Shown: positions 7,739 through 15,781 of the stretch, one piece after another
Layout: every line of letters starts with the position of its first letter
Position numbering within the stretch: position 1 is the first letter of the stretch
Position numbers and translations under genes: made by a program
Notes under the pieces: generated by a model
Told to the model about the DNA's origin: nothing
Seen by the model: the letters and a program-made list of their open reading frames with translations, nothing else
The model's database searches: none
Origin: an uncultured Clostridia bacterium
GTDB taxonomy: Bacteria; Bacillota; Clostridia; Christensenellales; Borkfalkiaceae
Length of the DNA: 51,971 nt
Assembly: GCA_944337235.1 (NCBI GenBank)
Contig: CALVLK010000009.1
Span: forward strand, 1 to 51,971
Direction: 5' to 3'

Positions 7739-8889
7739 TCCTCTCCTCCCTGGATCCCTCTCTCTCCCGTGCGGAAGCTGTCAAGCCTGCGCCCGATGAT
7801 ATCCGTCCGCCTGCTGGTGCCCTCCACGGCGTCCTGCGCCTCCTGCAATTTGCGTTTGGTCTTTTCCAGCCCCTCGGCAAATTTGGCAAACTCGGTGCGG
7901 AACTGTTCGAGCATGCGCACAAGCTCCCCCGATCTGCGCTCGATCGCCGCCGTGCGGAAACCCGTCTGCAGGGTAGAGAGCAGGGCGGAAAAGTTGGTCG
8001 GCCCGCACACGATGATCCTGCGTTTGCGCAGAAAATCGCTCAGCTCCTCGAGCTTCATCACCTCGGCATAGAGCGCCTCAGAGGGCAGGTACATCACGGC
8101 AAAGTCGGTGGTCAGGGGCGGGCGGATATATTTTTGCGCGATGCTCTCCGCCTGCGTGCGCACGGCGCGCTCCAATTCTCTGCGCGCGATGCGTTCGCCC
8201 TCGCGGTCCGCCCGCTCGGAGGCGGCGCACAGCCGCTCGAAGCACTCGACGGGAAATTTGCTGTCGACGGGCAGGTATGCCGCGCCGTCCTTTGCGGGCA
8301 GCGTCACGACGAAGTCGACGAAAAGATTGTCGGCGGGGTTGAGCCGCACGTTGTGTGCATATTGGTTGGGGGCGAGCATCTGTTCGAGCAGCGCGCTCAG
8401 CTGCGCCTCCCCCCAGCTGCCGCGCAGCTTTACGTTGGAGAATACGCGGCGGATGTCCGCAACGTTGCTCGAAAGGCTCTTCATCTCCCCGACGCTCTCG
8501 TACATCTTTTCCAGGCGGTCGCAGATGCGCGCGTAGTTGGAGGAGAGCTTTCCGTCCAGCGAGGCGGTCAGTTTGTCGTCCACCGTGCGGCGGATGACCT
8601 CAAGGTTATGTGCGTTGCTGTCGACGATGTACTTGATGTCCTCGTTCAGGCGGTCCTGGATTCCCTGCAGCCGCGCCTCCGTCGTACGGCTGAGGTTTTC
8701 CCCGTTGCGCGCATTGTATTCGGCGAGCGAACCGATGCTGTCCGTCTTCTGTTCCAGCCGCCGCAGGCTCTCCTGCACGGCACCCGCGCCGCCGCCCTCC
8801 CTGCGGGAGAGCAATACGAGCAGCAAAATCAGGCAGCATACCCCCACAAGCAGGGCAAGCGCACATAATATCAGCAATATTTCCTGCAT
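7735..8889 (-). CDS. rmuC: RmuC family DNA recombination protein
   Basis: 384 residues. Residues about 3-30 form one membrane helix, followed by a ~120-residue coiled coil (RRLEQKTDSIGSLAEYNARN and on), then the RmuC nuclease-like domain with GSWGEAQLSALLEQ and FVDFVVTLP and DSKFPVE. RmuC proteins limit inversions between short inverted repeats and have PD-(D/E)XK-like folds. The start at 8889 is preferred over 8895 because GGAGG lies seven bases upstream of it. Its ATG overlaps the cca stop codon (TGATG), so the two are translationally coupled. Confidence 0.93.
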   Translation of the reverse strand: MQEILLILCALALLVGVCCLILLLVLLSRREGGGAGAVQESLRRLEQKTDSIGSLAEYNARNGENLSRTTEARLQGIQDRLNEDIKYIVDSNAHNLEVIRRTVDDKLTASLDGKLSSNYARICDRLEKMYESVGEMKSLSSNVADIRRVFSNVKLRGSWGEAQLSALLEQMLAPNQYAHNVRLNPADNLFVDFVVTLPAKDGAAYLPVDSKFPVECFERLCAASERADREGERIARRELERAVRTQAESIAQKYIRPPLTTDFAVMYLPSEALYAEVMKLEELSDFLRKRRIIVCGPTNFSALLSTLQTGFRTAAIERRSGELVRMLEQFRTEFAKFAEGLEKTKRKLQEAQDAVEGTSRRTDIIGRRLDSFRTGERGIQGGEE

Positions 8890-10247
8890 CAGCATTCCTC
8901 CGTAAAATGTTTTACCGCATAGGCGATGAGTTTTTCTTTGCGGTTGCGCGCGCCGTCTTCTGCACAGTAACCGAGCAGGGCGTCGAGCGCCCGCGCCGTA
9001 TCTTTGGGGGCGACGCCCGCCCGCTGCAGCTCCAGCCCAGAGACGGCGAGCTGCGCCCGCGTGAGCGGAACGCCCTCCTGCGCCATCTCCCGCAGGATGC
9101 CCTGCCACTTCTGTACGGCGGGGGCGGGGGAGAGGTCGTCCTTGCAGGCGGAATAGTCCGCCTGGCGCAGCGCGAACAGATCCTGCAAGAGGGGATAGCA
9201 GCGGATGATCTCCCGCCGCACTTTGACGGGCCGCATCTTCAGATCGAAGTCGCTCATATGCAAAAGCACAAGCTGCTGTACCCGCTCTGTGAGCTGCTTT
9301 GGCGCCTTCAGGCGGGTGAGCAGCTCATGGGCGATGCGCGCACCCTCCTCGGGGTGGGCATGAAAGTTGCCGTCGCGCAGCATACAGAATGGCTTGCCCA
9401 CGTCGTGCAGCAGCGCCGCCCAGCGGATGGCATGCGGGGCATACACCACGCAGCGCAGCGAATGCTCGAGCACGTCGTAGCGGTGGAAGTCCGTGCGCTG
9501 TGCCATGCCGTCGCCTGCGGCAAGCTCGGGCATGATCTCGGCGAGCACCCCCGTCGCCCGCAGCAGCGCAAGGCCGCGGTAGGGCCCGTTTTGCCCGCCG
9601 GGCTTTTCATCCGCGTGCAGCAGCAGCTCCATCTCGTGAAAGATGCGTTCGGGCACGATGTCGCGGATGAGCGCGCGGTTGTGCCGAGCGCCGGCGAGGC
9701 ACTCCTCGTCGGGGGAAAAGCCCGTCTGCGCAGCAAGGCGCGCAAGCCGCATGAGGCGCAGGCCGTCCTCGCCGAATACCCGTTCTGCGGGCGCCACCGT
9801 GCGCAATTTGTGCTGCGCAATGTCCTGCATCCCCCCCAACGGGTCGACGTATTTGTCCGCACGGATATCGTAATATACGGCGTCGGCGCAGAAGTCGCGG
9901 CGGCGTGCGTCCAGTGCGATGTCCTGCGTAAAGCGGATGCGTGCGGGCACGTGCTCGCCGCGCACATACTCATCCGAGCGGAAGCGCGTAAATTCATAAT
10001 CGACCCCGTCGGGATCCTTCAGCTTGATCGTCCCCGTGCGGGAATAGACCGCCGTCACCAAAAATCCGCATGTCTGCGCCGCGGCAAGGAGCTCCTCCTC
10101 CGTGCAGGGCGAGGCGATATCCCAGTCGATGCGCTCGGGCGCGGGAAAGCCGCACAGCCGGTCGCGTACGCTCCCCCCTACAATATACAAAGAATCATGA
10201 CAGACGTCTGCCAGTTTAATCAAATTGTACGGAATGATTTCGCGCAT
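8889..10247 (-). CDS. cca: CCA-adding tRNA nucleotidyltransferase with HD domain
   Basis: 452 residues. The class II nucleotidyltransferase head shows GGSVRD at 24-29 and the metal-binding pair in RIDWDIAS (D41, D43). RNA-binding helices follow (GEDGLRLMRLARLAAQTGF), then an HD phosphohydrolase domain with LLHDVGK near residue 280. The enzyme adds or repairs the CCA tail of tRNAs; HD-containing forms also have phosphatase activity. The start at 10247 has only a weak GGGGG ribosome-binding site. It is the first gene of cca-rmuC-cupin and is transcribed from a promoter that shares its -35 box with the divergent kinase gene. Confidence 0.95.
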   Translation of the reverse strand: MREIIPYNLIKLADVCHDSLYIVGGSVRDRLCGFPAPERIDWDIASPCTEEELLAAAQTCGFLVTAVYSRTGTIKLKDPDGVDYEFTRFRSDEYVRGEHVPARIRFTQDIALDARRRDFCADAVYYDIRADKYVDPLGGMQDIAQHKLRTVAPAERVFGEDGLRLMRLARLAAQTGFSPDEECLAGARHNRALIRDIVPERIFHEMELLLHADEKPGGQNGPYRGLALLRATGVLAEIMPELAAGDGMAQRTDFHRYDVLEHSLRCVVYAPHAIRWAALLHDVGKPFCMLRDGNFHAHPEEGARIAHELLTRLKAPKQLTERVQQLVLLHMSDFDLKMRPVKVRREIIRCYPLLQDLFALRQADYSACKDDLSPAPAVQKWQGILREMAQEGVPLTRAQLAVSGLELQRAGVAPKDTARALDALLGYCAEDGARNRKEKLIAYAVKHFTEEC

Positions 10248-10276
10248 GGGCGCCCCCGTGAAATTTCTCTGAAATG

Positions 10277-10305
10277 AGTATAACAAATCGGGAAAAAAAT
10301 TGCAA
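10277..10305 (-). promoter_or_regulatory. Leftward promoter of cca-rmuC, sharing its -35 box
   Basis: Minus strand: TTGCAA (10305-10300), exactly 17 nt, TATACT (10282-10277). The -35 hexamer is palindromic and is also the -35 box of the divergent promoter. Confidence 0.8.
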
Positions 10306-10328
10306 TTCTTCGGGCGATATTGTATAAT
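10300..10328 (+). promoter_or_regulatory. Rightward promoter of the kinase-phosphatase pair, sharing its -35 box
   Basis: TTGCAA (10300-10305), exactly 17 nt, TATAAT (10323-10328). It uses the same six bases as the leftward promoter, so two polymerases could not occupy both at once. Confidence 0.85.
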
Positions 10329-10382
10329 GGAATCGCGAAATCGGCGCTCTTTCCTTTCGGGCGCCGCCGTGCGGAGGAGAAG

Positions 10383-11264
10383 ATGTACATCATAGCAAAG
10401 CCGCAGAAGAAAAAGGGGGCGAAACTGCTCGGGCGCGTCGAGGCGCTCCTGCGTGAGGCGGGCCGCGCGGTCGAGATCGCCTATACCGATGGTCCGCACG
10501 GCGGTTCTGCCGTTGCGCGCGCGCTGTATGCGCGCGGGGAGCGCGAGCTGATCGTGTTCGGCGGCGACAGCATGCTCAACGATGTGCTCTCCGGCATTCC
10601 CGATCCCGCCCAGGTGCGGCTGGGGCTGATCCCCGCGGGCACGGGGAACGACTTTGCCGCGGCGGCGGGCATTCCCTACGGCGAGCGTGCCGTGCCGCTC
10701 ATTCTCAGCGGCAGGGCGCTGCCAACGGATTATATTGCATTTTCCGACGGCCGCAGGAGCATCAATATCGCGGGCCTGGGGATCGATGTCGATATTCTGG
10801 AGCGGTGCGACCGCATGAACAAGCGGCTGGGCAGAATGAGCTATTTTGTGTCGCTGCTCTGCGCGCTCATGCGCTACCGCTGTATACCCGTCACGCTCGA
10901 ATACGAGGGGGAGCGCCGTAAGGAGCGTGTGCTCATCGCCGCCGTCTGCAACGGCAGGCAGCTGGGCGGGGGGATCCCGCTCTGTCCCGCTGCGCGCATC
11001 GACGACGGCATGCTCGAACTCGTATGGGTGGAGGATCCCGGGCGCAGGCATCTTCTGGGGGCGCTCATCCGCCTCATGCGCGGCAAGCTCTCCGATTTGC
11101 CCATCGCTCACAGGGTGCGTTGCGGGAAGGCGCTTATCCTGCCGCAGGCGGAGGGGGAACAGACTGCACAATACGACGGCGAACTGTACCGCACGGCGGC
11201 GCTCAACGCCTCTCTTGTGGCGCAGGGGATCGGGGTATATCGCCCCGATCGGGAGGAAGCATGA
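10383..11264 (+). CDS. Diacylglycerol kinase-like lipid kinase (DAGK/YegS family)
   Basis: 293 residues, start chosen at 10383 behind GGAGGAG. The N-terminal catalytic domain has LIVFGGDSMLNDVLSG (about residues 56-70) and LGLIPAGTGNDFA; the C-terminal beta domain has YDGELYR. Family members phosphorylate diacylglycerol or related lipids at the membrane with ATP. The usual GGDGT signature reads GGDSM here, an unusual change at the nucleotide-binding loop. The gene overlaps the downstream phosphatase gene by four bases (ATGA), which points to co-translation. No undecaprenol-kinase features are visible. Confidence 0.88.
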   Translation: MYIIAKPQKKKGAKLLGRVEALLREAGRAVEIAYTDGPHGGSAVARALYARGERELIVFGGDSMLNDVLSGIPDPAQVRLGLIPAGTGNDFAAAAGIPYGERAVPLILSGRALPTDYIAFSDGRRSINIAGLGIDVDILERCDRMNKRLGRMSYFVSLLCALMRYRCIPVTLEYEGERRKERVLIAAVCNGRQLGGGIPLCPAARIDDGMLELVWVEDPGRRHLLGALIRLMRGKLSDLPIAHRVRCGKALILPQAEGEQTAQYDGELYRTAALNASLVAQGIGVYRPDREEA

Positions 11265-12319
11265 TCAACACCTACAGGAACATACTCGACAGCATTCCGA
11301 CTGCCGTCATTCTGGTAGAGAAAAACCTCAGGGTGCGGTATACAAACCGCGCCTTCCGCGCATACTTTCCCGCGTCGGCAGGGAAGGGATCGCTCAAGGC
11401 CGTGCTGCACTGTATGCAGCAGGGGGAGTGCGGCAGGGGCGAAAAGTGCGCATTCTGCCCGCTGCGCAACCTGTTTCTGGACGCGGGCAAGAACGGCGGG
11501 CTCGCCTTCCGGAAGCTCGTATTGCAAAACGGGCAGGGGGAGAACGTCCCCTTCGCGATCAAGGTACAGCCGCTCGGCAAATTCTATCTGGGCATCGTCG
11601 ATACCGCCTACGAGGCGGAGATCGCCCGTGAGATGTATTCCGCGCAGGACATTCAGCAGCGCCTGCTCCCCCCTGCAAAGAGCCGCGAGGGCGTGCCCTA
11701 TGCCTTCATGTTCATCCCCTGCCGGGAGATCGGCGGCGACCTGCCCGACGTGTATGAGACGGACGGGGCCACGATGGGGCTGCTTGCCGACGTCTCGGGC
11801 AAGGGCATCTCGGCGGGCATGCTTTCGGCGTTCGTCAAGGCGGGGTGGGACAGGAGCGAGCGCTCCCCCGCGCGCGCCATCCGCGGGCTGAATGCAAAAT
11901 TCCAGGAGCTGAATTTAGACGAGCGCTCCTATGTCACGGCGGCGGCGGTGCGCATTGAACGCGACACGCAGCGCATCCGCTACTGTATTGCGGGGCACAA
12001 TGCGCCCATCCTGCTCAAAAGCGGGGGCAGCATCGACGAGATCAACATGAGCGCGCCCCCCATCTCCACCTGGATCCCCGATTTTGCCTACCGCGACGAC
12101 GAATTGCGCTATCGGGCGGGTGATATTCTGGTGCTGCTCACGGATGGGACCATCGAAAGCCGCAATGCGCGGGGCGAGCAGTTTTCGCTCGAGCGCGTCG
12201 AGGCCGTGCTGCAGCGCTCAAACGGCGCAGAGCAGTTCATAGAGCGGCTCAAGGCGGCGCTGACAGAATTTTGCGGAACATTCAACGACGATCTCACCGC
12301 CATCGCCTTTGATCTTTGA
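11261..12319 (+). CDS. PAS domain PP2C-type (SpoIIE/RsbU-like) serine phosphatase
   Basis: 352 residues. Residues 1-120 form a PAS sensor (SIPTAVILVEKNLRVRYTNRAF) that carries four cysteines at 51, 57, 63 and 66, spaced like a metal or redox site. A linker (QDIQQRLLPP) leads to the PP2C domain with GGDLPDVYE, LLADVSGKGISAGML, AGHNAPIL and DGTIESRN plus DDLTAIAF, the expected metal-binding aspartates. Such proteins dephosphorylate anti-sigma-factor antagonists in partner-switching stress pathways. No RsbV/RsbW-like partner is encoded nearby. Its ATG overlaps the lipid kinase stop codon. Confidence 0.88.
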   Translation: MINTYRNILDSIPTAVILVEKNLRVRYTNRAFRAYFPASAGKGSLKAVLHCMQQGECGRGEKCAFCPLRNLFLDAGKNGGLAFRKLVLQNGQGENVPFAIKVQPLGKFYLGIVDTAYEAEIAREMYSAQDIQQRLLPPAKSREGVPYAFMFIPCREIGGDLPDVYETDGATMGLLADVSGKGISAGMLSAFVKAGWDRSERSPARAIRGLNAKFQELNLDERSYVTAAAVRIERDTQRIRYCIAGHNAPILLKSGGSIDEINMSAPPISTWIPDFAYRDDELRYRAGDILVLLTDGTIESRNARGEQFSLERVEAVLQRSNGAEQFIERLKAALTEFCGTFNDDLTAIAFDL

Positions 12320-12403
12320 CGCATCGGCGCATATGCGGCAAGGCGCATTGCGCCACAGCCACTGCGCAGAGGCCGCGTGCAGATTATATTTTAAGGAGGA
12401 CAT

Positions 12404-12745
12404 ATGCCGTATATCGAACATCAGCTCAGCGTCGCGCTCAGCGGCGAACAGCAGGAGAACATCAAACGCCGCCTCGGCGAGGCGGTCACGTTGCTCGGCA
12501 AGAGCGAAAATTATCTCATGGTCGGCTTTCATGAGCGCTGCGACCTGTATTTTGCGGGGAAAAAGCTGGAGCGGGGCGCCTATGTCGCCGTCAGTCTGTA
12601 CGGAAGGGCGTCCTCGTCGGCATACGAAAAACTGACGGAACGCATCTGCGCCATTCTGGGCGAAGAGGCGGCGATCCCGCCGCAGAACATCTACGTCACC
12701 TATCGTGAGGTCGGCGACTGGGGCTGGAACGGCGGAAATTTTTAA
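12404..12745 (+). CDS. MIF/phenylpyruvate tautomerase-like protein
   Basis: 113 residues beginning MPYIEH, so the mature N-terminal proline needed for tautomerase catalysis is present at position 2. The C-terminus DWGWNGGNF closely follows the MIF signature, and NIYVTYREV matches the strand before it. Members form trimers and tautomerise keto-enol substrates; some bacterial MIF homologues interact with hosts, but this cannot be inferred here. AAGGAGG stands seven bases upstream. Between the phosphatase and FprA; probably its own short transcript or read-through. Confidence 0.9.
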   Translation: MPYIEHQLSVALSGEQQENIKRRLGEAVTLLGKSENYLMVGFHERCDLYFAGKKLERGAYVAVSLYGRASSSAYEKLTERICAILGEEAAIPPQNIYVTYREVGDWGWNGGNF

Positions 12746-12820
12746 GGGCGCTTTTGCCATGGACGGGCGGCGAGAGGGGATGCATTTTGCCGCGCACCGC
12801 AAAAAAGACGCGCGGAATGC

Positions 12821-12849
12821 TTGCGGAATCGCCGAAAATATGGTAGAAT
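12821..12849 (+). promoter_or_regulatory. Promoter of fprA-rubredoxin
   Basis: TTGCGG (12821-12826), 17 nt, TAGAAT (12844-12849), preceded by TGG giving an extended -10. The ATG of fprA follows 30 bases later. Confidence 0.65.
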
Positions 12850-12879
12850 GCCAGTGAACAATCAAGTGGAGGAATGACT

Positions 12880-14088
12880 ATGCAGAATGCGATCAGGATG
12901 ACGGACGACCTTTATTATGTGGGCGGGAGCGATCGGCGGCTTGCGCTGTTCGAGAGCGCATTCCCCATTCCGCGCGGGGTCTCGTACAATTCCTATCTGC
13001 TGCTCGATGAAAAGACGGTGCTCTTCGACACCGTAGACGAGTCCGTCTGCGATCTGTTTTTGGAGAATGTTGCGGCCGTGCTCGGCGAGAGGTCGCTCGA
13101 CTATATCGTGGTGCATCACATGGAGCCCGATCACTCGGCAAGCTTTCTGCGGCTGGTCAGGACGTATCCGAACGTCACCGTCGTCACGAATGCCAAGGTG
13201 GCAAAGATGCTTGCCAACTATTTCCCCTATGACAGCGCGGGCGTCATGCTCGTGAAGGAGGGCGACAAGCTCGAAACGGGCAGGCATACGCTGCAGTTCG
13301 TGTTTGCGCCCATGGTGCACTGGCCCGAGGTCATGATGTCGTTCGACCTTACGACGGGCACGCTCTTTTCGGCGGACGCCTTCGGCACGTTCGGCGCCCT
13401 GGGCGGAAGCATCTATGCGGACGAAGTCAGCTTTGAACGCGATTTTTTGGATGACGCGCGCCGCTATTACTTCAACATCGTCGGAAAATACGGCGTACAG
13501 GTTCAGAACGTGCTCAAAAAGGCGGCGGGGCTGCCCATTCAGACTATCTGCCCGCTGCATGGGCCGGTATGGCGCAAAGATATCGCCTGGTATCTGGGCA
13601 GGTACCTCACCTGGAGCGCCTATCAGCCGGAGGAGAAGGGCGTGGCGATCTTCTATGCCTCCGTCTACGGGCATACGGGCAACGCGGCAGAGATCCTTGC
13701 CGCGGCGATCGCGCAGGCGGGCGTGACGAACGTGCACGTCTACGACACGGCATATACGCATGTGTCCGAATTGCTCTCTGAGGCGTTCCGCTATTCGCAC
13801 CTCGTGTTTGCCTCCGCCACATACAACAACGGCATCTTCATCAGCATGGAAAATCTCCTGCGCGATCTTGCGGCGCACTCTTTGCAAAACCGCAGATATG
13901 CGCTCATCGAGAACGGCTCCTGGTCCCCCCAGGCAGGCGCGCTCATGGAGGAGGAGATCTCCAAGTGGAAGAACATGACAAAGCTCGGCGATACGGTAAA
14001 GATCATCTCTTCGGTCAAAGAGGAGCAGGCAGAATCGCTCCGTGCGCTTGCCGCCCTCATCGCGGAGGATGTCAAGGCGCAGGCATGA
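12880..14088 (+). CDS. fprA: FprA-type flavodiiron protein (O2/NO reductase)
   Basis: 402 residues; start at 12880 because GTGGAGGA abuts the alternative ATG at 12874. The N-terminal metallo-beta-lactamase-like domain has the diiron ligands in HHMEPDHS (H80, E82, D84, H85), MVHWPEVM and CPLHGPVW. A flavodoxin domain runs from about residue 250, with the FMN loop YASVYGHTGN. These cytosolic enzymes reduce O2 to water or NO to N2O, taking electrons from rubredoxin, and protect strict anaerobes from air and nitrosative stress. The rubredoxin gene follows 41 bases downstream, giving the electron donor. Confidence 0.96.
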   Translation: MQNAIRMTDDLYYVGGSDRRLALFESAFPIPRGVSYNSYLLLDEKTVLFDTVDESVCDLFLENVAAVLGERSLDYIVVHHMEPDHSASFLRLVRTYPNVTVVTNAKVAKMLANYFPYDSAGVMLVKEGDKLETGRHTLQFVFAPMVHWPEVMMSFDLTTGTLFSADAFGTFGALGGSIYADEVSFERDFLDDARRYYFNIVGKYGVQVQNVLKKAAGLPIQTICPLHGPVWRKDIAWYLGRYLTWSAYQPEEKGVAIFYASVYGHTGNAAEILAAAIAQAGVTNVHVYDTAYTHVSELLSEAFRYSHLVFASATYNNGIFISMENLLRDLAAHSLQNRRYALIENGSWSPQAGALMEEEISKWKNMTKLGDTVKIISSVKEEQAESLRALAALIAEDVKAQA

Positions 14089-14129
14089 CGCCGCGCACAA
14101 CGGAAAACTGAAAGAAAGGAGGAGATATT

Positions 14130-14291
14130 ATGGCAAAGTATGTATGCGACGTCTGCGGATACGTGTACGACGAGGCGACGGGCGATCCCGATAACGGCAT
14201 CGCACCCGGCACCAAGTGGGAAGAGATCCCCGACGATTTTACCTGTCCGCTCTGCGGCGTCGGGAAGGATGAATTTTCCAAAGAGGAATAA
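14130..14291 (+). CDS. Rubredoxin
   Basis: 53 residues, too small for default gene calling in some pipelines. The iron site is two CxxCG pairs: C6-C9 (VCDVCGY) and C39-C42 (TCPLCGVG), with the conserved aromatic and [14 protein letters not shown] loop between. AGGAGG lies upstream of the ATG. A one-electron carrier in the cytosol; its place right after fprA strongly suggests it feeds that enzyme. Two GC-rich hairpins follow. Confidence 0.97.
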   Translation: MAKYVCDVCGYVYDEATGDPDNGIAPGTKWEEIPDDFTCPLCGVGKDEFSKEE

Positions 14292-14303
14292 AGTGCAACA
14301 ACG

Positions 14304-14332
14304 GCGCGCCGCAGGAGATCCCTGCGGCGCGC
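14304..14332. terminator. GC hairpin downstream of rubredoxin
   Basis: A 12-bp perfect stem (14304-14315 with 14321-14332) thirteen bases after the stop codon. No U-tract follows on either strand, so it is a stabilising hairpin or an atypical terminator. Confidence 0.45.
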
Positions 14333-14353
14333 GGCATATGTCCCGACAAATAC

Positions 14354-14390
14354 AGCGCGCCCGCATCCGGATCACGGATGCGGGCGCGCT
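14354..14390. terminator. Second GC hairpin between convergent genes
   Basis: A 15-bp perfect stem (14354-14368 with 14376-14390, seven-base loop), also without a U-tract, between rubredoxin and the minus-strand Wzz-like gene. Confidence 0.45.
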
Positions 14391-14424
14391 CATATGTGGA
14401 TTATGGAAGGAATGATATCGTCGT

Positions 14425-15768
14425 TCACTGTTGTTCCGTCTTTTCGGCGGGTTCTTCCTCTTCCGCTTCGCCCTGTTCCTTGGGTCGCGCTGCGGATTCT
14501 CCGGTCTCTTCGGCTGCCGCCGCGGCGCGCCGCCGTTCCAGCGCGGCAGAGGCGGTCGTCACGATCAGACAGAGCAACACAAAGCCGACAATGAAGGCGC
14601 CCACACCCGCAAAGATGGGGGAGATATTGCCGCTCTCCATCGCCTGCGACGTCGTGAATACGGCGGAGGACTGTGCATACAGCCGGTCCGATACCGTTTT
14701 TACCTGTTCGGAAGCCTTCTGCAGGCGGGTAAATTCCTGTTCGAGCTTGCTCTCGAAGGCGAGGATATTTTCGTCGGAGAGCATTTCGACCTGAAAGAGG
14801 ATCTGTTCGTTGCGCGAAATCAGCTGTGCGAGCAGCTGCGAAATGTCGGGGTCTGTCTCGGGAAACACGAGCTGAACGTCGTTCGTCTCCTCCTGCGATG
14901 CTTCAAGCGCATATGCTGCAGCGGTAGCGTTACCCGGGTCCGTCGTGCTGCCCGTTTCGAGCAGCGCCGAGATCTTGTTCTCGTTCAGACGGTATTCCTG
15001 TTGCAGGTCGCTGATCTTTGCCTCTGCCTCAGCAATCGGCACGTAGCCGCAAGCGTTCAGTTCATTCCACAGAGACAGGCTGGTCGAGTCGCTGAACACG
15101 ATGTCCAGCGCCGCACGGTAATTGCGCAGCGTCACGCCGTCTACCTCGTAATTTTCGCGGAACAACCCGATCCATGCGTCGTACTGTGCCAGGAGATCCT
15201 CCTTCTGCGTTGCGAGAAGTTCCAGCCGGTCGGCATAGCTTGCGCTTGCAAAGATCTCATGGTCGAGGCTGTAATCGATGGCGCCGCTCAGCGTCTTGAT
15301 GCGGTTGACGGGGACGTTCGCAATCGCGCGGATGAAGTTTGCCGCATCGCGCATGTTGTTGAAATAGGAACCGTTGACGACGATGGTGTACTGCCCCGTC
15401 TCCTCGGTGACGCCGTCTACCGTCTGCGTTCTGGGCAGTACGGCGATCGCATCCTCCTCGATCATGCGTTCGATGTCGACGTCTTCAAACTGCGGGCTGG
15501 AATGCTGCGCCTCGCTGAGGGTGTCGTAAGAGACGAGATCGTAATACCGGAAGGGCGTTCCGTCGGGATATTTCATCGAGTCGCTGTCCGGATAGCTGAG
15601 CGAGAAGGTAAGGCTGTAACTTGTGATGAGCGGATTGAGAAGAAATTCCACAAGCAATACGGCAAGTACCGTGACGAGCACGGTGCCGCCCAGAATGAGC
15701 CAGATATGCTTCCCGATGCGCTTGAGCAATTCTTCGATCGTAATGCCGTCCTCGAATTTGCGTTCCAT
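14425..15768 (-). CDS. Wzz/chain-length-determinant-like membrane protein
   Basis: 447 residues. The architecture is TM helix (about 22-45), a large extracytoplasmic domain with long predicted coiled coil (residues ~180-380, including SDLQQEYRLNENKISALLE), a second TM helix (about 390-410, FAGVGAFIVGFVLLCLIV), and a charged Ala/Glu-rich cytoplasmic tail. This is the layout of polysaccharide co-polymerases that control chain length during export. No tyrosine kinase domain, flippase, polymerase or glycosyltransferase is encoded nearby, so the role is uncertain. GGAGAGGG precedes the start. It is second in a two-gene unit, 13 bases after a lipoprotein gene. Confidence 0.7.
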   Translation of the reverse strand: MERKFEDGITIEELLKRIGKHIWLILGGTVLVTVLAVLLVEFLLNPLITSYSLTFSLSYPDSDSMKYPDGTPFRYYDLVSYDTLSEAQHSSPQFEDVDIERMIEEDAIAVLPRTQTVDGVTEETGQYTIVVNGSYFNNMRDAANFIRAIANVPVNRIKTLSGAIDYSLDHEIFASASYADRLELLATQKEDLLAQYDAWIGLFRENYEVDGVTLRNYRAALDIVFSDSTSLSLWNELNACGYVPIAEAEAKISDLQQEYRLNENKISALLETGSTTDPGNATAAAYALEASQEETNDVQLVFPETDPDISQLLAQLISRNEQILFQVEMLSDENILAFESKLEQEFTRLQKASEQVKTVSDRLYAQSSAVFTTSQAMESGNISPIFAGVGAFIVGFVLLCLIVTTASAALERRRAAAAAEETGESAARPKEQGEAEEEEPAEKTEQQ

Positions 15769-15781
15769 AGCCCTCTCCTTA

